Source: Macrolepiota albuminosa
Lineage: Eukaryota; Basidiomycota; Agaricomycetes; Agaricales; Agaricaceae
Assembly (NCBI GenBank): GCA_027475525.1
Contig: JAMWFC010000070.1
Span: forward strand, 62,001 to 126,000
Length of the DNA: 64,000 bases
Direction: 5' to 3'
Below the pieces are notes generated by a model. The model was not told where the DNA came from, ran no database searches, and saw only the letters and a list, made by a program, of their open reading frames with translations. The stretch's first letter is position 1, and every line of letters starts with the position of its first letter. Position numbers and translations under genes: made by a program. Below, one piece after another: positions 45,632 through 57,099 of the stretch.

Positions 45632-46559
45632 TGATAGGACCCCATACAGGATCAGCGCATCAGCGGCAGGCTACGGCAACACGGCACAGGTCCAGGATAC
45701 CTTAGCGCGCGCTAACTAACCATTTTTGGCAATATTTGACGGCCGCGCACGGCAAGAAGCAGATCCAATCAGTGATAGCGCTGACGGCAGACAAAATGAC
45801 AACTGACAGATGGCATCAGTCACTGACGACAGCGCTTAGCGAGAAGCCTGATGATCTATCAAAAACTGACAGACAGCTTGGCGTTTGACCTTGGCGTCTG
45901 ACACCGCTTAGCGCCTCGATTTGGCACCTGACATTGCTTAGGTGCTCTGACAGACAGAAGGGTGATGGAGTGATGGTTTAGCTTCGCGATCTGTTGCCTG
46001 GCGTCGCTAAGGCTCTTGAATGGACGGTAGGGATCTGAAACTGTTGGAGCTACCCCTATAAAATTCTCTAGTTTACCGCACTTTGGCGTCATTGGCCACT
46101 GGCGACAGTGAACTCATTGTAGTATAAAAGTACTTACCAACTTGTACATCGAACAATAGACCAGAGTTTACTACTCCCCTTTCTTCAGTCTCCCTTACGC
46201 TCTAGAGCTCATTTACGATCGGCAACGTCAAACTCATCGGCAGTTGCAGACGCTCGCCAACACTCGACACACTTGCGCCTTGCAACTACGGCAGGCATTA
46301 TCGCCGCTTAGACTTCGCTAAGCTTACTTTGCTCTTGCCGCTCACATTGCCGTGTCACTTACCCGCTTCTTTCATAAGCGCTTTACCTTAGCGCTTTACA
46401 CTTGCCGACTCCCTTACCGACTTCTACCCATTTTTCACAGACGTGTTCTCTGGGACCTGCCCGGGACTCCCCACACCACTTATAGTGCGCCCAACGCAAG
46501 CAATTGGTACGGTAACATTAAAGTAATATTTGTTGCTGACCAAACTTTGGGCGTCATCA
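45632..46559 (+). repeat. Solo LTR in element A integrase
   Basis: 928 bp, TGATAGGACC...GGCGTCATCA, orientation opposite to A. Target duplication aggc at 45628-45631 and 46560-46563. It is related to but diverged from LTR1-4 (CATACAGGATCAGCGC near the start). It carries a TATAAAAG box near 46124. Confidence 0.92.
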
Positions 46560-46563
46560 AGGC

Positions 46564-49294
46564 ACCCCGTTGTCTGTAATGATCTCGTGTAGGGCCCCCC
46601 ATTGGCAGATAACATCTTCAAACAGCCATTTAGCTATGGCGTCTGTGTTTTCTCGTTGTAACATGCGAAATTCTGGCCAGTGTACCAAGGAACACCTGCC
46701 TTGGATAATATACCTGTAGTGCCTGGACTTGGGCATATGCATTGTGTCGACATATATTTTTCCAAACAGGGGTGCTGGAGTCGCTACCGTAGGCAGAATA
46801 AGAACCTGACAAGTCTGTTGGACCTGGCAAAGATGACAAGTGCGTATATACCATGCAATGTCGGTGCTAACTTGAGGCCACCAGAAGCGCTCTAGTAGGT
46901 TCGACCATGTTGCATAGAGTCCTTGGTGTCCCAAATCGTCGTGCATTGCTTGAAGAATTCAGATATGGCTATCCTGCTTGATTACTAACTTGTGCGTGCC
47001 TTCCCTATTTCGCTGCCAGAGTCGATCCTCGGTTAAGAAAAAGATTGTTGCATATCGAATAAATGTGGCGTATTCCGCATCAGTAAGGTTTTGGGGTCGT
47101 CGCAAATCCTTTAGCCATTCCCTAACTTGGTCCAATCGCTGATCTTCTGCCTTTGCTTTAGCGCTTCATGGTACTGCCAAATATGGTAGCTTTTGGCTGT
47201 CTTCTCACAAGGGTCTGGGTTTGATGGCGCCTCATATGGATTAGGTTGATACGGCACCAAAGGGTGTAACCAAGTGGAAACTGGTTGGTCTTCGTGAAGC
47301 AAGGATATAGGTAGCTGAATGATATGTATAAACCCATGTAGTCGATCAATCCAGTCGTCAAATGCTTTATTGTTGCTTTCGTCTAGCGCCTTATCTTCTG
47401 GCTGTCGTGGGCATTGAGATAAACCATCCGGCCCGTGGAACGTGCTTTTCACATGAACTAACTCAAAGTGAAACATTAGTATTGCCACAACCCAACAGTT
47501 CATACTAGCCGAGGGTTGGATATCTGGATTTTGCAACATCCCTTTAATGTAATGAGCGTCGACCTCAACAATCAGATTCCGGACTCCTATAAGGTATATG
47601 CATAGCGCTTGAAACGTCTGAAACAAGCCGTATAATTCTAGCTTGGGTTGGCTGTAGCATGATTTTTCGTCGTTAAGGATAATCAACCCAAAGCGGTTGT
47701 AACACCTAATCTTGCGATTCGCGCTGTCACACTGACACAGGAAAAAGCCAACCGCAATGTATGACGTGTCAACAGCAAGTATGACCAGATCGGCGGTAGT
47801 ATAGTCAATGGGCACCAGAGGCTTCGCTTCCTGTAACGCCTTGACTAAATCTTTTTGGGCATTAATTTGATTGGGTCTGAACTCGAAGAATACCCCTGAA
47901 CGAGTTAAGCAATTGAGAGCATGTGCTTGATGCACGAAGTGATGAATGAACATGCGAAAGACACCAACTGTGCCTAGAAACGCATGAACTTCTGAAAGGT
48001 TATGGCAGATTCCCCACTTCTCCAGTAGTGCTAATCGGCTTTCTTCAGGGATCCTGCCATCGGACATACAAACGTGACCTAAAATTTTAAATTGCGGTGC
48101 ACAAAGAACCAACTTGTGGCCTGAAAACATCCTGCCACAATATTTCATGCGCTGTAAAACTCGGTTGACCAGCTGAAAGAATTCCCATAGCGCCATACAA
48201 ATTTTGGAGTTCTCTGGATGGACCTCAGGTTTGCCATTTATTAGGCACCAATCTTTCGGTCCCTTAATGTCCATGTCATCAATAAAACTAAGCATGTGGT
48301 GAGGTATCTCCAGTTGTAAGATAAATGTAATGTCGTCATGAAATATAGGCACCAAATTGGTCCATCCCATAGGAAGCATTACTAGCCGTAGCACCCCAAA
48401 TGGTGTTTGGAATGTTGTTAAGTCTCTGGAGGACGGATGAATTAAACGCTTGTCGTAGCCCACGTACAAATCCAGGGTAGCACCACAGATGCGGCCAGCA
48501 AACGACTCAGCGACGTGATCAGAGAAAGGTAGTACCCCAGAATGGCGAATCGTGACTTTGTTTAATGGCTCTAAACTGTGAACTATACGCAGCTTTCCAT
48601 TTTTCTTGAAGACACAGAACCATCGCGAGTGGTAGGCCAAATTAGAAGGCTCATATACGTCTGCCGCTATCTTAGAACGGATAATCTGGCATACTTCGGC
48701 TTCTATTCCAGGTGAGATTGGTCGGTTATGCTCAGTCCACGGCACGTGGGGGATAGTCGGTATAACTACAGGCAGGAAAAAGTCAGTCCTAAGTTTACCG
48801 CGCTCTGAGTCTTCCCAAGCAAAGGCTTTGTTTTGTTTCCCCATTATGTCGACTAGTATGTCCAATTCCGCTTCTGATAGAAAGCCTGTGTCATGGGCGC
48901 TTAATAATAGCGCCTTTTGTTCTGCTGTAAACTGTCCTGTGGGTGCAAAGGGCGGTGGATTCGGGTCAAGTTCAGGGAGTGTCACTAAGGGGTCGCCAAT
49001 TATCTTTCTTTTGATCCAAAATTCTTCGGATACAGTACTTGCTACTGGTTTTGTTTTAAGCACTATGGGTTTGTACTTCTTCTTGACCTGAACCCCTTTT
49101 TGCTTAGGGGTATTATTGTTAGCAAACACATCATATGTAGGATTTTGATTTCTGGCAAAACCAGATATCAAAGGTTCTTCAATGTCAGGAGTAGAAACGC
49201 AATAAGTGTCTGTAGAAAGGTTTTCAGTAATATCCGAAGCTGTGAGGTATAGATATGATAAAGCTTTGCTAGTAAGCGATGAAGGAGAGTCCAA
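46564..49294 (-). pseudogene. Element A pol: RT, RNase H and integrase N-part
   Basis: Minus-strand polyprotein of the same family as B and C but more diverged. Its 727-residue open part starts MDSPSSLTSKALSYL and contains VFKKNGKLRIVHS, MLPMGWTNL, the RT active site FIDDMDIKGPKDW, and RNase H with LAVDTSYIAVGFFLCQC. Integrase follows with WYIRTCHLC, the first Asp in YVDTMHMPKS and the second in IITDNGVP, where the solo LTR interrupts it. The frame is lost once, near 46950-47110. No coding capacity for a complete enzyme remains. Confidence 0.88.
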
Positions 49295-49392
49295 AATTTC
49301 AGAAGCTAAAGGGGTATGTGATATATGAGTTACTTGCCCGGTTCAATAATTGTAGTCCAAAATAAGCACTTCATCTCCATGATCCTCATCAC

Positions 49393-51660
49393 TCATCTCC
49401 TTGATGGCGCTGGAAAACACTCGCAGGGGTCGTCGCTAACATAAGGTTGTTTTCTTGGTTCCAGTTTTTGAAATTTCCCTCGTGGAAATGTTGGGACCGT
49501 TCTTCTGACCCTGGAATTAGGGTCGCTAATAGTTAGCATTGTTTCTTCTTTGGACGTTGTCTTGACGATTGATCGAGCTAGTACATCGAAGGGCCTTCCC
49601 AATAGTAAGTCGTACGTGGGCAACCTAAGAATGTGTATTTGTAGGTAAAACATAAGGTCGCCTATGGCACATGGAACATTGTGGGCCATCTCCAACGATC
49701 GGTCAATAGTGCCGTTAGCGCTTTGCATATTGAGAATAATTGTCGGGTCGTAAATAATGCCAAGTTCGTTAGCGACATCTGCAGCCATAGAGATGATCTG
49801 AGATCTACTATCCACAATAGACTCGATTTCACTTTTTCCATCCACAGTCAGCATGATCAAGCGTATGGCGTGAAAGTCCTGAGCTACGGTCAGGATAGCG
49901 GGATTGTCGCTAGATTCTAGCAACTTAAGGTAAGTTTCAACCGGGTCAATGGATGTGGCTTCCTTTGGTGGTATGGCCTCCTCTTTGGTTTCCAGTGCTA
50001 CAGTTTTTGTAATATACGCAAACCCAGGTAATGCATTGTCGCATTTGTCCAGTGTTGTTACGTTGTTAGCTACGTTTTGCTGGGGGGTAACCGCAGTGCG
50101 CATCTGATTCCGGACGTCCAGCGCCACACTACACAATTCTCCTACTAATGGCGTAACCTGACTCTGCATAATGCGATCAAAAACTACCTTCGACTTTTCT
50201 AGGTCGTAAATAGGCGCCGTTGGCCAATAGCCACCCATTGGTTTGTCTGGTGCCCCAAAGTTGTGATTAAGGGGTGGGGCGTAGTTGCCCCCAAGGCCAG
50301 CGTAAGGGTGTAACGGTGGTTCCGGAATGGCGGGCGCCTTGGTTGCTTCTGGTTGCTTCTGGTACATCTTCATTAGCGCTAGGGGTTGACACTTTGGTCA
50401 GAGCGGGATCTGCTGTGGCGCCTGATGGTCTATAGTCCTTTAAAGGCTGTTTGCCCTTTCTTATTTCTACCCCGTCAAAGACCTGGTTCTTTAGCGACTT
50501 CAATTCCTTTTCTAGCGTCTCGATTCTTTCTTTGCGTGACAGCATGGGTCGGTCGCTGACCGCGTTAAGTTGGAGTACCTCATGGATTAGCGCTTGTTGT
50601 GGAGTCATTTCTGCTTCTGTTGTCGCTGCACTGTTTAAGTTACCAGACGCTAAGTTCCCTGGGTTTCATCGATGCCACTCGTTGTTGCACCCCTGGAACG
50701 TCTTATGCTCAGGGTAAAGTGGAATGTTAGTGCCTGAAGGTAAGACTAGTTTACCATCCATCCTTCGACGGGCTTTCCCTTGTCGCAGGTATTGTTCAAG
50801 GATAGCACATCGGCCTCTGGTCATAGTATGTCCCACCTCACCACAGAAATGGCAGAGCCCTGTCTATACGTTATTCCTAGGCGCCGAAAAACTAGTCAAG
50901 ATCAAGGTTTCAAGTTTATTCATTACGCTAGCGACTGCGCTGTTAACAGCGTTTTCCAAATCCTCTTTCTTGACAAACCCATGGTGGTCATTGATGGCGC
51001 TAGGAGCTGGCGACTCCAGTTTGGGTGCCAATCCTCCATGGTCTGAGCCAGGTCGCTGCAAAGGTATACCCGTGTCCATTCCCTTTAATACCCACTTTCC
51101 TGCTTCAAAGACTTTCTATGTCGTATGGTTCCTCGGGGTGGTGGTCATGCATAATAATCTCCAAGTGCCACGCAATTTTAGTCCATAGCAAGGTCAGGAA
51201 CTCCTGTTGGAACAAACGGCGCTCCTCATTCCCGTATAACTTTCTGTTCTGGACAAGCCATCTCGCTATCCGCTGAAAATCACGATAATAAGTCGATAAA
51301 GCGCCAAGCGTATAGATTCCTGCTGCAAAGGTCTCTTGTACTAACTTCTGGATTTCCATTACTGTATAACGTGTAGCTTCTTCAGCACCAGGATATAGAT
51401 GAATAATAGCCTTTTTCCATTCATTATAGGTGAAAGGCCTTGGCACCACGTCGCTTGTAAGTCCTTGGAACTCCTTTAACCCTGTCCATGATTCAGCCGT
51501 ATCATATGAGACATATCTAGTGGCGTATTCTTTCATCTGTATATCGTCCGTCATGTGGCAGTCACGTAACAAATACTCCAACTCCTTGAAATACTGCGTT
51601 AGTTCATGAGGTTTTGTTTCGTCCTACTTTGGCGACGAGAAGTGATTTCGGGGTGGCATG
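49393..51660 (-). pseudogene. Element A gag-protease
   Basis: Read from MPPRNHF (51660) to the protease end at 49393. An early TAG replaces a Trp codon of B's gag (PKWDE) near 51625. Capsid region EYLLRDCHMTDDIQMKEYA. A degenerate zinc-knuckle region lies near 50820-50870. The protease reads IVDSRSQIISMA, so the catalytic DSG of B and C is DSR here and the enzyme should be inactive. LLLGRPFDVLA is kept. Two frame changes (about 50370 and about 50860) split it further. Confidence 0.85.
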
Positions 51661-52053
51661 CACTGGTTATTTGGTTGCTCCATACCGGCAGGTGTGTACG
51701 TCAAAGTCGGAAGTGTGGTAGTGCTTGTGTCACTTAGCGTCGATGTAGTAGGTACGGGCTCGGTTGGTTCGGAGTCGCTAGGTTCTGGCGATAATAACCT
51801 AGATAGCTCTTCCAGAGGAGTAAGCGGCGTATGGCTTTTGCCTGCTAAATACTCAAAAGGTCAGGAAAAAGGGAAAAAGCTTTCAGCTAGGCTGTCCAGT
51901 GTGGCCTCAAGTTCTTGGTCTAAAGTTTGTCTCGGTAGTGCGCCTGGCAAATGTGGTGATTTGGTGTTGCTTGGTTCAAAAGCGCTCTCCAACAGGAGAC
52001 GGCGCTGTCACTAGGCTCGGGTTTCCGGCAGAATTCTGTCTCAATAGGTCCCC
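51661..52053 (-). other. Element A leader between 5' LTR and gag
   Basis: Aligns with the B and C leader (20290-20655), partly open but without a recognisable product. Confidence 0.55.
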
Positions 52054-52055
52054 TT

Positions 52056-52068
52056 GCGGTGGGCTCCA
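52056..52068 (-). other. Primer binding site of element A
   Basis: The plus strand reads GCGGTGGGCTCCA, so the element sense strand reads TGGAGCCCACCGC, identical to the site in B and C and a few bases inside the 5' LTR border at 52075. Confidence 0.75.
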
Positions 52069-52074
52069 AAATAA

Positions 52075-52503
52075 TGATGCCAACTGTGGTTGGGTGCACT
52101 GGACGTATACGCAGTACAACGCCATCTCCAGCGCTTGGCGTGCGTAGTTATGAGGAGTCCTGACAGAGTCCCAGTGTGCTTGAGCAAAGATGTTAAAACG
52201 ACGCGCTAGATGATAGCACCTCATGTGCTACCTAACAAACGGTAAGTATTGTAGTTTACACAAAGATATAGAAGACAAGGCAAATAGCGCAGCGTAGCGT
52301 GCCCGTAGGTGGCACCGTAAATGACAAAGACGGGATAAACAAGGCTAGCGCCCAACTTAGTGACAAAGTTTGAGCAAGCTAGCACGATTTCAATGCTAAG
52401 GGTAACTTAGGTGCTCAAGAGGTTACGATTCATTTTTATGTACATCCCAAGTAGCTATCTTTTATACTATGCACTATTATATTTTTAAAATGAGTCCATT
52501 AGC
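52075..52503 (-). repeat. Element A 5' LTR, first half
   Basis: Starts TGATGCCAACTGTGG, three bases shorter at the tip than the copy at 13201. Matches 13201-13632 and stops at TTAGC, where element E is inserted. Confidence 0.9.
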
Positions 52504-53021
52504 TGTAAGGGCGACCTCTAGAGGCTGTGGCTCAGTCACACAGCTGGCAGAGGGAGATCCAAAGTGTATTAGAATATATACTGACAATATCAAGGTAGCT
52601 ACTCACCTGGCAGAGGGAGATCCAAAGAGAACAAGTCTGGGGATTCCCTATGCCAGGTTGGACGCTTCTGGGGCCTCTGAAGCGTGGGAAACAACTGTAC
52701 AGTACAACAAAACCTTAAAAACTCGAAAATTGACTAACCAAACAAGTGTGCAAACAAGAGAGGAAAACTCCAGACCTTAGAAGTCAGAAAGGCAAACTCT
52801 GGCTTATCTAAGCAGCCTGGAGCGGTGCTGAAGGGCCCACACTTGTCTGAGTGATAGCTAAAGAACCAGAGCACCTCAAAGGTTGAGAATAGTACCAACA
52901 GATAGTGTTGAAGAAGTAGTAACAGCAAAATGAGAGAATGGTAGAAGAAATAAGGAAGTGAATGAAAGGAGAGTGAAGAAATAAGGAGTGAAAGAAGAAA
53001 GGAATGAGGGGTCCCCTGACA
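52504..53021 (-). repeat. Element E 3' LTR
   Basis: 518 bp; plus strand TGTAAGGGCG...GTCCCCTGACA. Identical by eye to the other LTR except for scattered single differences and the duplication there. Confidence 0.95.
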
Positions 53022-53024
53022 TCA

Positions 53025-53035
53025 CCCCCCCTCTA
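53025..53035 (-). other. Element E polypurine tract
   Basis: On the minus strand the sequence before the 3' LTR is purine-rich (AGAGGGGGGG then TGA), fitting the plus-strand primer. Confidence 0.75.
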
Positions 53036-53335
53036 GAGTGCGGCATCTCGACGTGCTGGATAGAAGTAGTTCTGGATGGCCTGGTCTACTTTGGAAAGGG
53101 AATAGAGGCCTCTGATTGCCCGAGGAGCATCAGGATGCTGTTGATAGAATTCCCGGACCAAGGCAGGGGCATGGACATTCTCTTGTGGCTCCCAGGAAAC
53201 GTCCTCGATTCCATAGCCCTTCCACTTGACCTTGAACTGAAGCTTATTCCTAAAGAGTCGGCTGTCTAGGATCCGCTCCACTTCGTACTCTTCTTGGTTG
53301 TTTACCAGAACTGGTGGTGGAGGTGGCTGTGGACG
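53033..53335 (-). pseudogene. Element E chromodomain, cut off from pol by a stop
   Basis: In the same frame as pol, directly behind its TGA. It encodes a Pro-rich link (PPPPPVLVNN), then VERILDSRLFRNKLQFKVKW and GYGIEDVSWEPQENV, a typical chromodomain with aromatic-cage positions, and ends RRDAAL-stop. In chromoviruses this module follows integrase and steers insertion to modified histones. Here the TGA at 53336-53338, probably from CGA, separates it unless read through. Confidence 0.85.
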
Positions 53336-56300
53336 TCAACCTGGAATTGGATCCTCTGGGGCTGGAGAAAGCTTCACCACATTGAAGACTGGATGGAGTC
53401 GACTCATTCCACTAGGCAGCTTGAGTCGATAGGCAAGTGGGCCTACCTGTCTTACTATAGGGAAGGGGCCTAGACGACGGTGAGAGAGCTTCTGAGAAGG
53501 TCGGGTAGTGGCAATGTCAGAGGCATCCAGGTAGACTCGATCTCCAGGCTTGTACTTGGGGGCTGGAGTTCGTCCACGATCGTAGTAGCGGGCCATGTCA
53601 TCCTTTGCCTTAGCTAAAGCTGCCTTGGCCTCCTCCTGGGCTGCCTTCATCCGATCTATGAACTCATTGACAGCTTCATTCTCTGAAGGTCGTCCACGAG
53701 GCTCAAATCCCATCCGAGGATGTCGACCAGTATCTAGAAGGAAAGGAGACATCTGGGTGGCAGCGTGTACACGGTTGTTGTACTGGAACTCTGCCTCTGG
53801 TAATAGATCGTCCCAGTCATCCTGTCGTTCATTGCAGAAGAGCCGGAGATACTGTTCTAGCTCCTGGTTGACACGCTCAGTCTGGCCATCAGACTGGGGG
53901 TGGTAGGCTGTGGAGGTGTGGAGTTTGACATGGAGGAGGCGATACAGTTCTCTCGTAAACTCTGCCACAAACTGAGGTCCGCGGTCTGAGACATAAGCAT
54001 CTGACAACCCATGGAGCTTCCAGACATGCTTCCGGTACAGATTGGCAGCACCCATGGCTGAGCAAGTAGTGTGTGTTGGAATAAAATGAGCACGCTTGCC
54101 ACAGAGATCCACTACCACCATGATCGCATCATATCCATGAGAATCAGGTAACTCAACAATGAAGTCTACCGAGGCCACACTCCAACGCTCAGCTGGGATA
54201 GGCAATGGATGAAGCTGTCCCATAGGAGGCTGACAACGAGGCTTAGTCCGAAGGCAAAGATCGCAGGTGGAGGTGTAAGAGCCAATATACCGTGACATTT
54301 GAGGCCACCAGTAATTCCGCGAAACCAGCTCCAGTGTCTTCCATCTGCCAGGATGTCCTGCAACTCGAGAGTCATGATGCTGCTCCACAATCCGCCTCCG
54401 GAGGTCTGGCAGGTTGGGAACATAAATGTGTCCCCGGAAGGTGAGAAGACCATTCTCCAGAGACCACTCGTCGGTGCGGACAGACTTCACTCCAGCTTTC
54501 TCTCGAGCATGCAAGGCCATGGCAGCCTTAGCTACCAGATCTTCTTGAGCGCCCTCCCGGTTACCTCGTCGGATGTCTCGAAGGATGCTCACTTCTTCTC
54601 CCTGGCCAACCACACCTTCTAGAGCACGGATAGCAAATAGTTCTGGCTTCAGAAGTACAATATTGTCATTGTCACTAGCTCCTGAACCATGGTCTGCTCG
54701 CCTAGAAAGCGCATCTGGCTTACCCATGCTCCGTCCCGGTTTGTGATGCAGAGAGAAGTCGAAGTTGGCCAGATACAAGGACCATCGAGCCTGTCGGCGG
54801 TTGAGTTTCTTGGCCGTCCGAAAGTACTCTAAGTTCTTGTGATCAGTCCACACCTCGAATTTATGCCTGGCACCCTCAAGGAAATGTCGCCACTCCTCAA
54901 ATGACCGAATGATAGCTAGCATCTCCTTGTCATGGATCTCATAATTTCGCTCCACGGCATTGAGACTCTTGGAGTAGAAAGCCACAGGATGCCACTTACC
55001 ATCCTCCCTTGACTGTTGAGAGAGAACGGCCCCAGTAGCAAAATCTGAGCTATCAGCTTCGACACGGAAGGGAGAGTCATCATCTGGGAATATAAGGACA
55101 GGCTTTGAAGTGACTGCCTGTTTGAGGGCATCAAAGGCTGTCTGCTGTGCTGCATCCCAGTGCCAAGGAGTGTCCTTAGTGGTGAGATCGAAGAGGGGCC
55201 GGGCATGGTGTGAGAAATCCTGAATAAACCTCCGGTAGAAGTTGGTAAAACCCAGGAAGGCCTGAACCTCCTTCTTGTTCTTAGGCTCTGGCCACTCCGC
55301 TACACCAGCCACCTTGACTGGGTCCATCTCAGCCATTCCATGAGAGATGATCAGTCCAAGATATTCAACCTTAGTCTGCTCAAACTCACACTTCTCTGGC
55401 TTAAGATAGAGCTGGTGCTGGCGAAGACGTTCCAGTACAATGCGTGTAATCCGACGATGCTCCTCTAGAGTCTTGGTATAGATGAGAATATCGTCAAGGT
55501 ATACACACACAACACCTTCCGCTATGAGGTCTCGGAAAATGTCGTTCATCATGGTCTGGAAGGTGGCAGGGCTATTAGTGAGGCCAAAGAACATTACCAG
55601 AGGTTCAAAGAGTCCACGATTTGTTCGGAATGCTCCCTTCCACTCATCTCCTTCTTTGATGCGCACATTGTTGTAGCCCCAGCGGACATCCAACTTGGTA
55701 AAGTAGCGCGCACCTCGGAGGTTGTTGACAAGCTCTGAAATGAGTGGTAAGGGGTAGCGATTCTTCACAGTCATCGCATTCAAGACTCGGTAGTCCTGAA
55801 CCAGACGTAGAGATCCATCCTTCTTCTTAATGAAGAAGACTGGAGAGGCCATCGGAGACTTTGAGGGACGGATGCGACCAGAGTCTAAATTCTCCTGCAA
55901 AAAGGCATCAAGCTCATCCTGTTCTCTGGGAGAGAGTGGGTAGACCTTGCAGCTAGAGGGCTCAGCATTGGGTGTAAGCTCAATTGCATGGTCCCACTGC
56001 TTACGCTCTGGCAGGGAGTCAAATGATGCCTTAGAGAAAACATCCTCAAAGTCTTGCAGGTGATGAGGAACCGCATCTCGGAACGACTTAGGAGCAGAGT
56101 TGGCAGCAAATGCCTGAGCTAGCCGCTGGGAGGTAGTTTGGCTAGCTCTGATCTCTGCTACAGTTGGTGGAGGTCGTAACGTAGTTGCATAAATCCTATC
56201 ACCTGTCTCGATAGCCTCGTCTGGAGACTCTGGGTCAGGAGCGCATCCAAATTCACCCTCGCGTCCATCTTCCATCTGGGCTTCACTCACTACACCTCGA

Positions 56301-57091
56301 ACGTCCTCATAGAGGGCCTCTCTATAAGGGAACGCCAAGGGAGGAGGATCCAGTAGGTCAAGGTCTGCAAAGGGGAGGTGTCCAACTCGGCAAGCCCGGA
56401 TAGCAGCACGCTCACGGACTGACTCTCTGCGCTCCTCTCTCACTTCCTTAGCACATGTGGAACACCGTCGAGGGCAGCGGCTCATGCTCACCTTACCCTT
56501 GGCCCAGTCAATCTCAGGATTGTGATCACGCAGCCAGGAGAACCCAAGTATCATGTCCTGCTTTCCTAGGCTGGTAACTGCAAAGACTGCACGCTCAGAA
56601 TGAGTCTGATAACGAAGGACTAAATCCACCACTGAGCGGATGGATCCAGCTTCATTGAGCGTACCGTCAATGTTATAGACTGGAATAGGGTGAGAGAGGG
56701 GACGGGTAGTGAGCCGGTGTTGTTCCACATAATGGGTGTCTAGGAAGAGTCCAGTAGCGCCACTGTCCAAGAGAGCTATGACGCTTCGAGTCTGCTGAGT
56801 GTCAGTTGTCTCAATCTCCACATTCAGATGCAGAGAGTTGGGAGAGGGAGTAGAAGCAACAACATAGCGACGGGGAAGGCGTCGTTCCCAAGCTGGGACA
56901 CGTGGTCGTCGGACAGGAGAAGGAGGAGAAGAAGTCTTAGCGGAGGCTTGGACCAAGGGGGTATTTTGTACGTCGGAGGGGGTGCTTACAGTTTCAGTCA
57001 GAGAATCAGGAGTAGGGAGCGATACATTAGAAGACTCTACTGATTGACATGTAAACTGATTAGCACCAGGCGGCGGAGGCGTACAACTCAT
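53336..57091 (-). CDS. Element E pol polyprotein (protease, RT, RNase H, integrase)
   Basis: 1251 codons in one frame from ATG at 57091, nine bases after the gag stop. Domains in order: protease with ALLDSGATGLFLD (residues about 105-118); RT with KKDGSLRLVQDYR, MFFGLTNSPATFQ and the active site CVYLDDILIYT; RNase H from FRVEADSSDFATGAV to VWTDHKNLEYF; integrase zinc finger (HHDSRVAGHPGRWKT, then CDLC); catalytic Asp in SVDFIVELPD, Asp in VSDRGPQFVAEF and Glu in DGQTERVNQELEQ; and GPY/F-type LGPFPIVRQVGPLAYRLKLP. The frame ends at TGA 53336-53338, just before the chromodomain. This is the most intact coding sequence in the transposon complex. Confidence 0.95.
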   Translation of the reverse strand: MSCTPPPPGANQFTCQSVESSNVSLPTPDSLTETVSTPSDVQNTPLVQASAKTSSPPSPVRRPRVPAWERRLPRRYVVASTPSPNSLHLNVEIETTDTQQTRSVIALLDSGATGLFLDTHYVEQHRLTTRPLSHPIPVYNIDGTLNEAGSIRSVVDLVLRYQTHSERAVFAVTSLGKQDMILGFSWLRDHNPEIDWAKGKVSMSRCPRRCSTCAKEVREERRESVRERAAIRACRVGHLPFADLDLLDPPPLAFPYREALYEDVRGVVSEAQMEDGREGEFGCAPDPESPDEAIETGDRIYATTLRPPPTVAEIRASQTTSQRLAQAFAANSAPKSFRDAVPHHLQDFEDVFSKASFDSLPERKQWDHAIELTPNAEPSSCKVYPLSPREQDELDAFLQENLDSGRIRPSKSPMASPVFFIKKKDGSLRLVQDYRVLNAMTVKNRYPLPLISELVNNLRGARYFTKLDVRWGYNNVRIKEGDEWKGAFRTNRGLFEPLVMFFGLTNSPATFQTMMNDIFRDLIAEGVVCVYLDDILIYTKTLEEHRRITRIVLERLRQHQLYLKPEKCEFEQTKVEYLGLIISHGMAEMDPVKVAGVAEWPEPKNKKEVQAFLGFTNFYRRFIQDFSHHARPLFDLTTKDTPWHWDAAQQTAFDALKQAVTSKPVLIFPDDDSPFRVEADSSDFATGAVLSQQSREDGKWHPVAFYSKSLNAVERNYEIHDKEMLAIIRSFEEWRHFLEGARHKFEVWTDHKNLEYFRTAKKLNRRQARWSLYLANFDFSLHHKPGRSMGKPDALSRRADHGSGASDNDNIVLLKPELFAIRALEGVVGQGEEVSILRDIRRGNREGAQEDLVAKAAMALHAREKAGVKSVRTDEWSLENGLLTFRGHIYVPNLPDLRRRIVEQHHDSRVAGHPGRWKTLELVSRNYWWPQMSRYIGSYTSTCDLCLRTKPRCQPPMGQLHPLPIPAERWSVASVDFIVELPDSHGYDAIMVVVDLCGKRAHFIPTHTTCSAMGAANLYRKHVWKLHGLSDAYVSDRGPQFVAEFTRELYRLLHVKLHTSTAYHPQSDGQTERVNQELEQYLRLFCNERQDDWDDLLPEAEFQYNNRVHAATQMSPFLLDTGRHPRMGFEPRGRPSENEAVNEFIDRMKAAQEEAKAALAKAKDDMARYYDRGRTPAPKYKPGDRVYLDASDIATTRPSQKLSHRRLGPFPIVRQVGPLAYRLKLPSGMSRLHPVFNVVKLSPAPEDPIPG

Positions 57092-57099
57092 CCGTCGCT

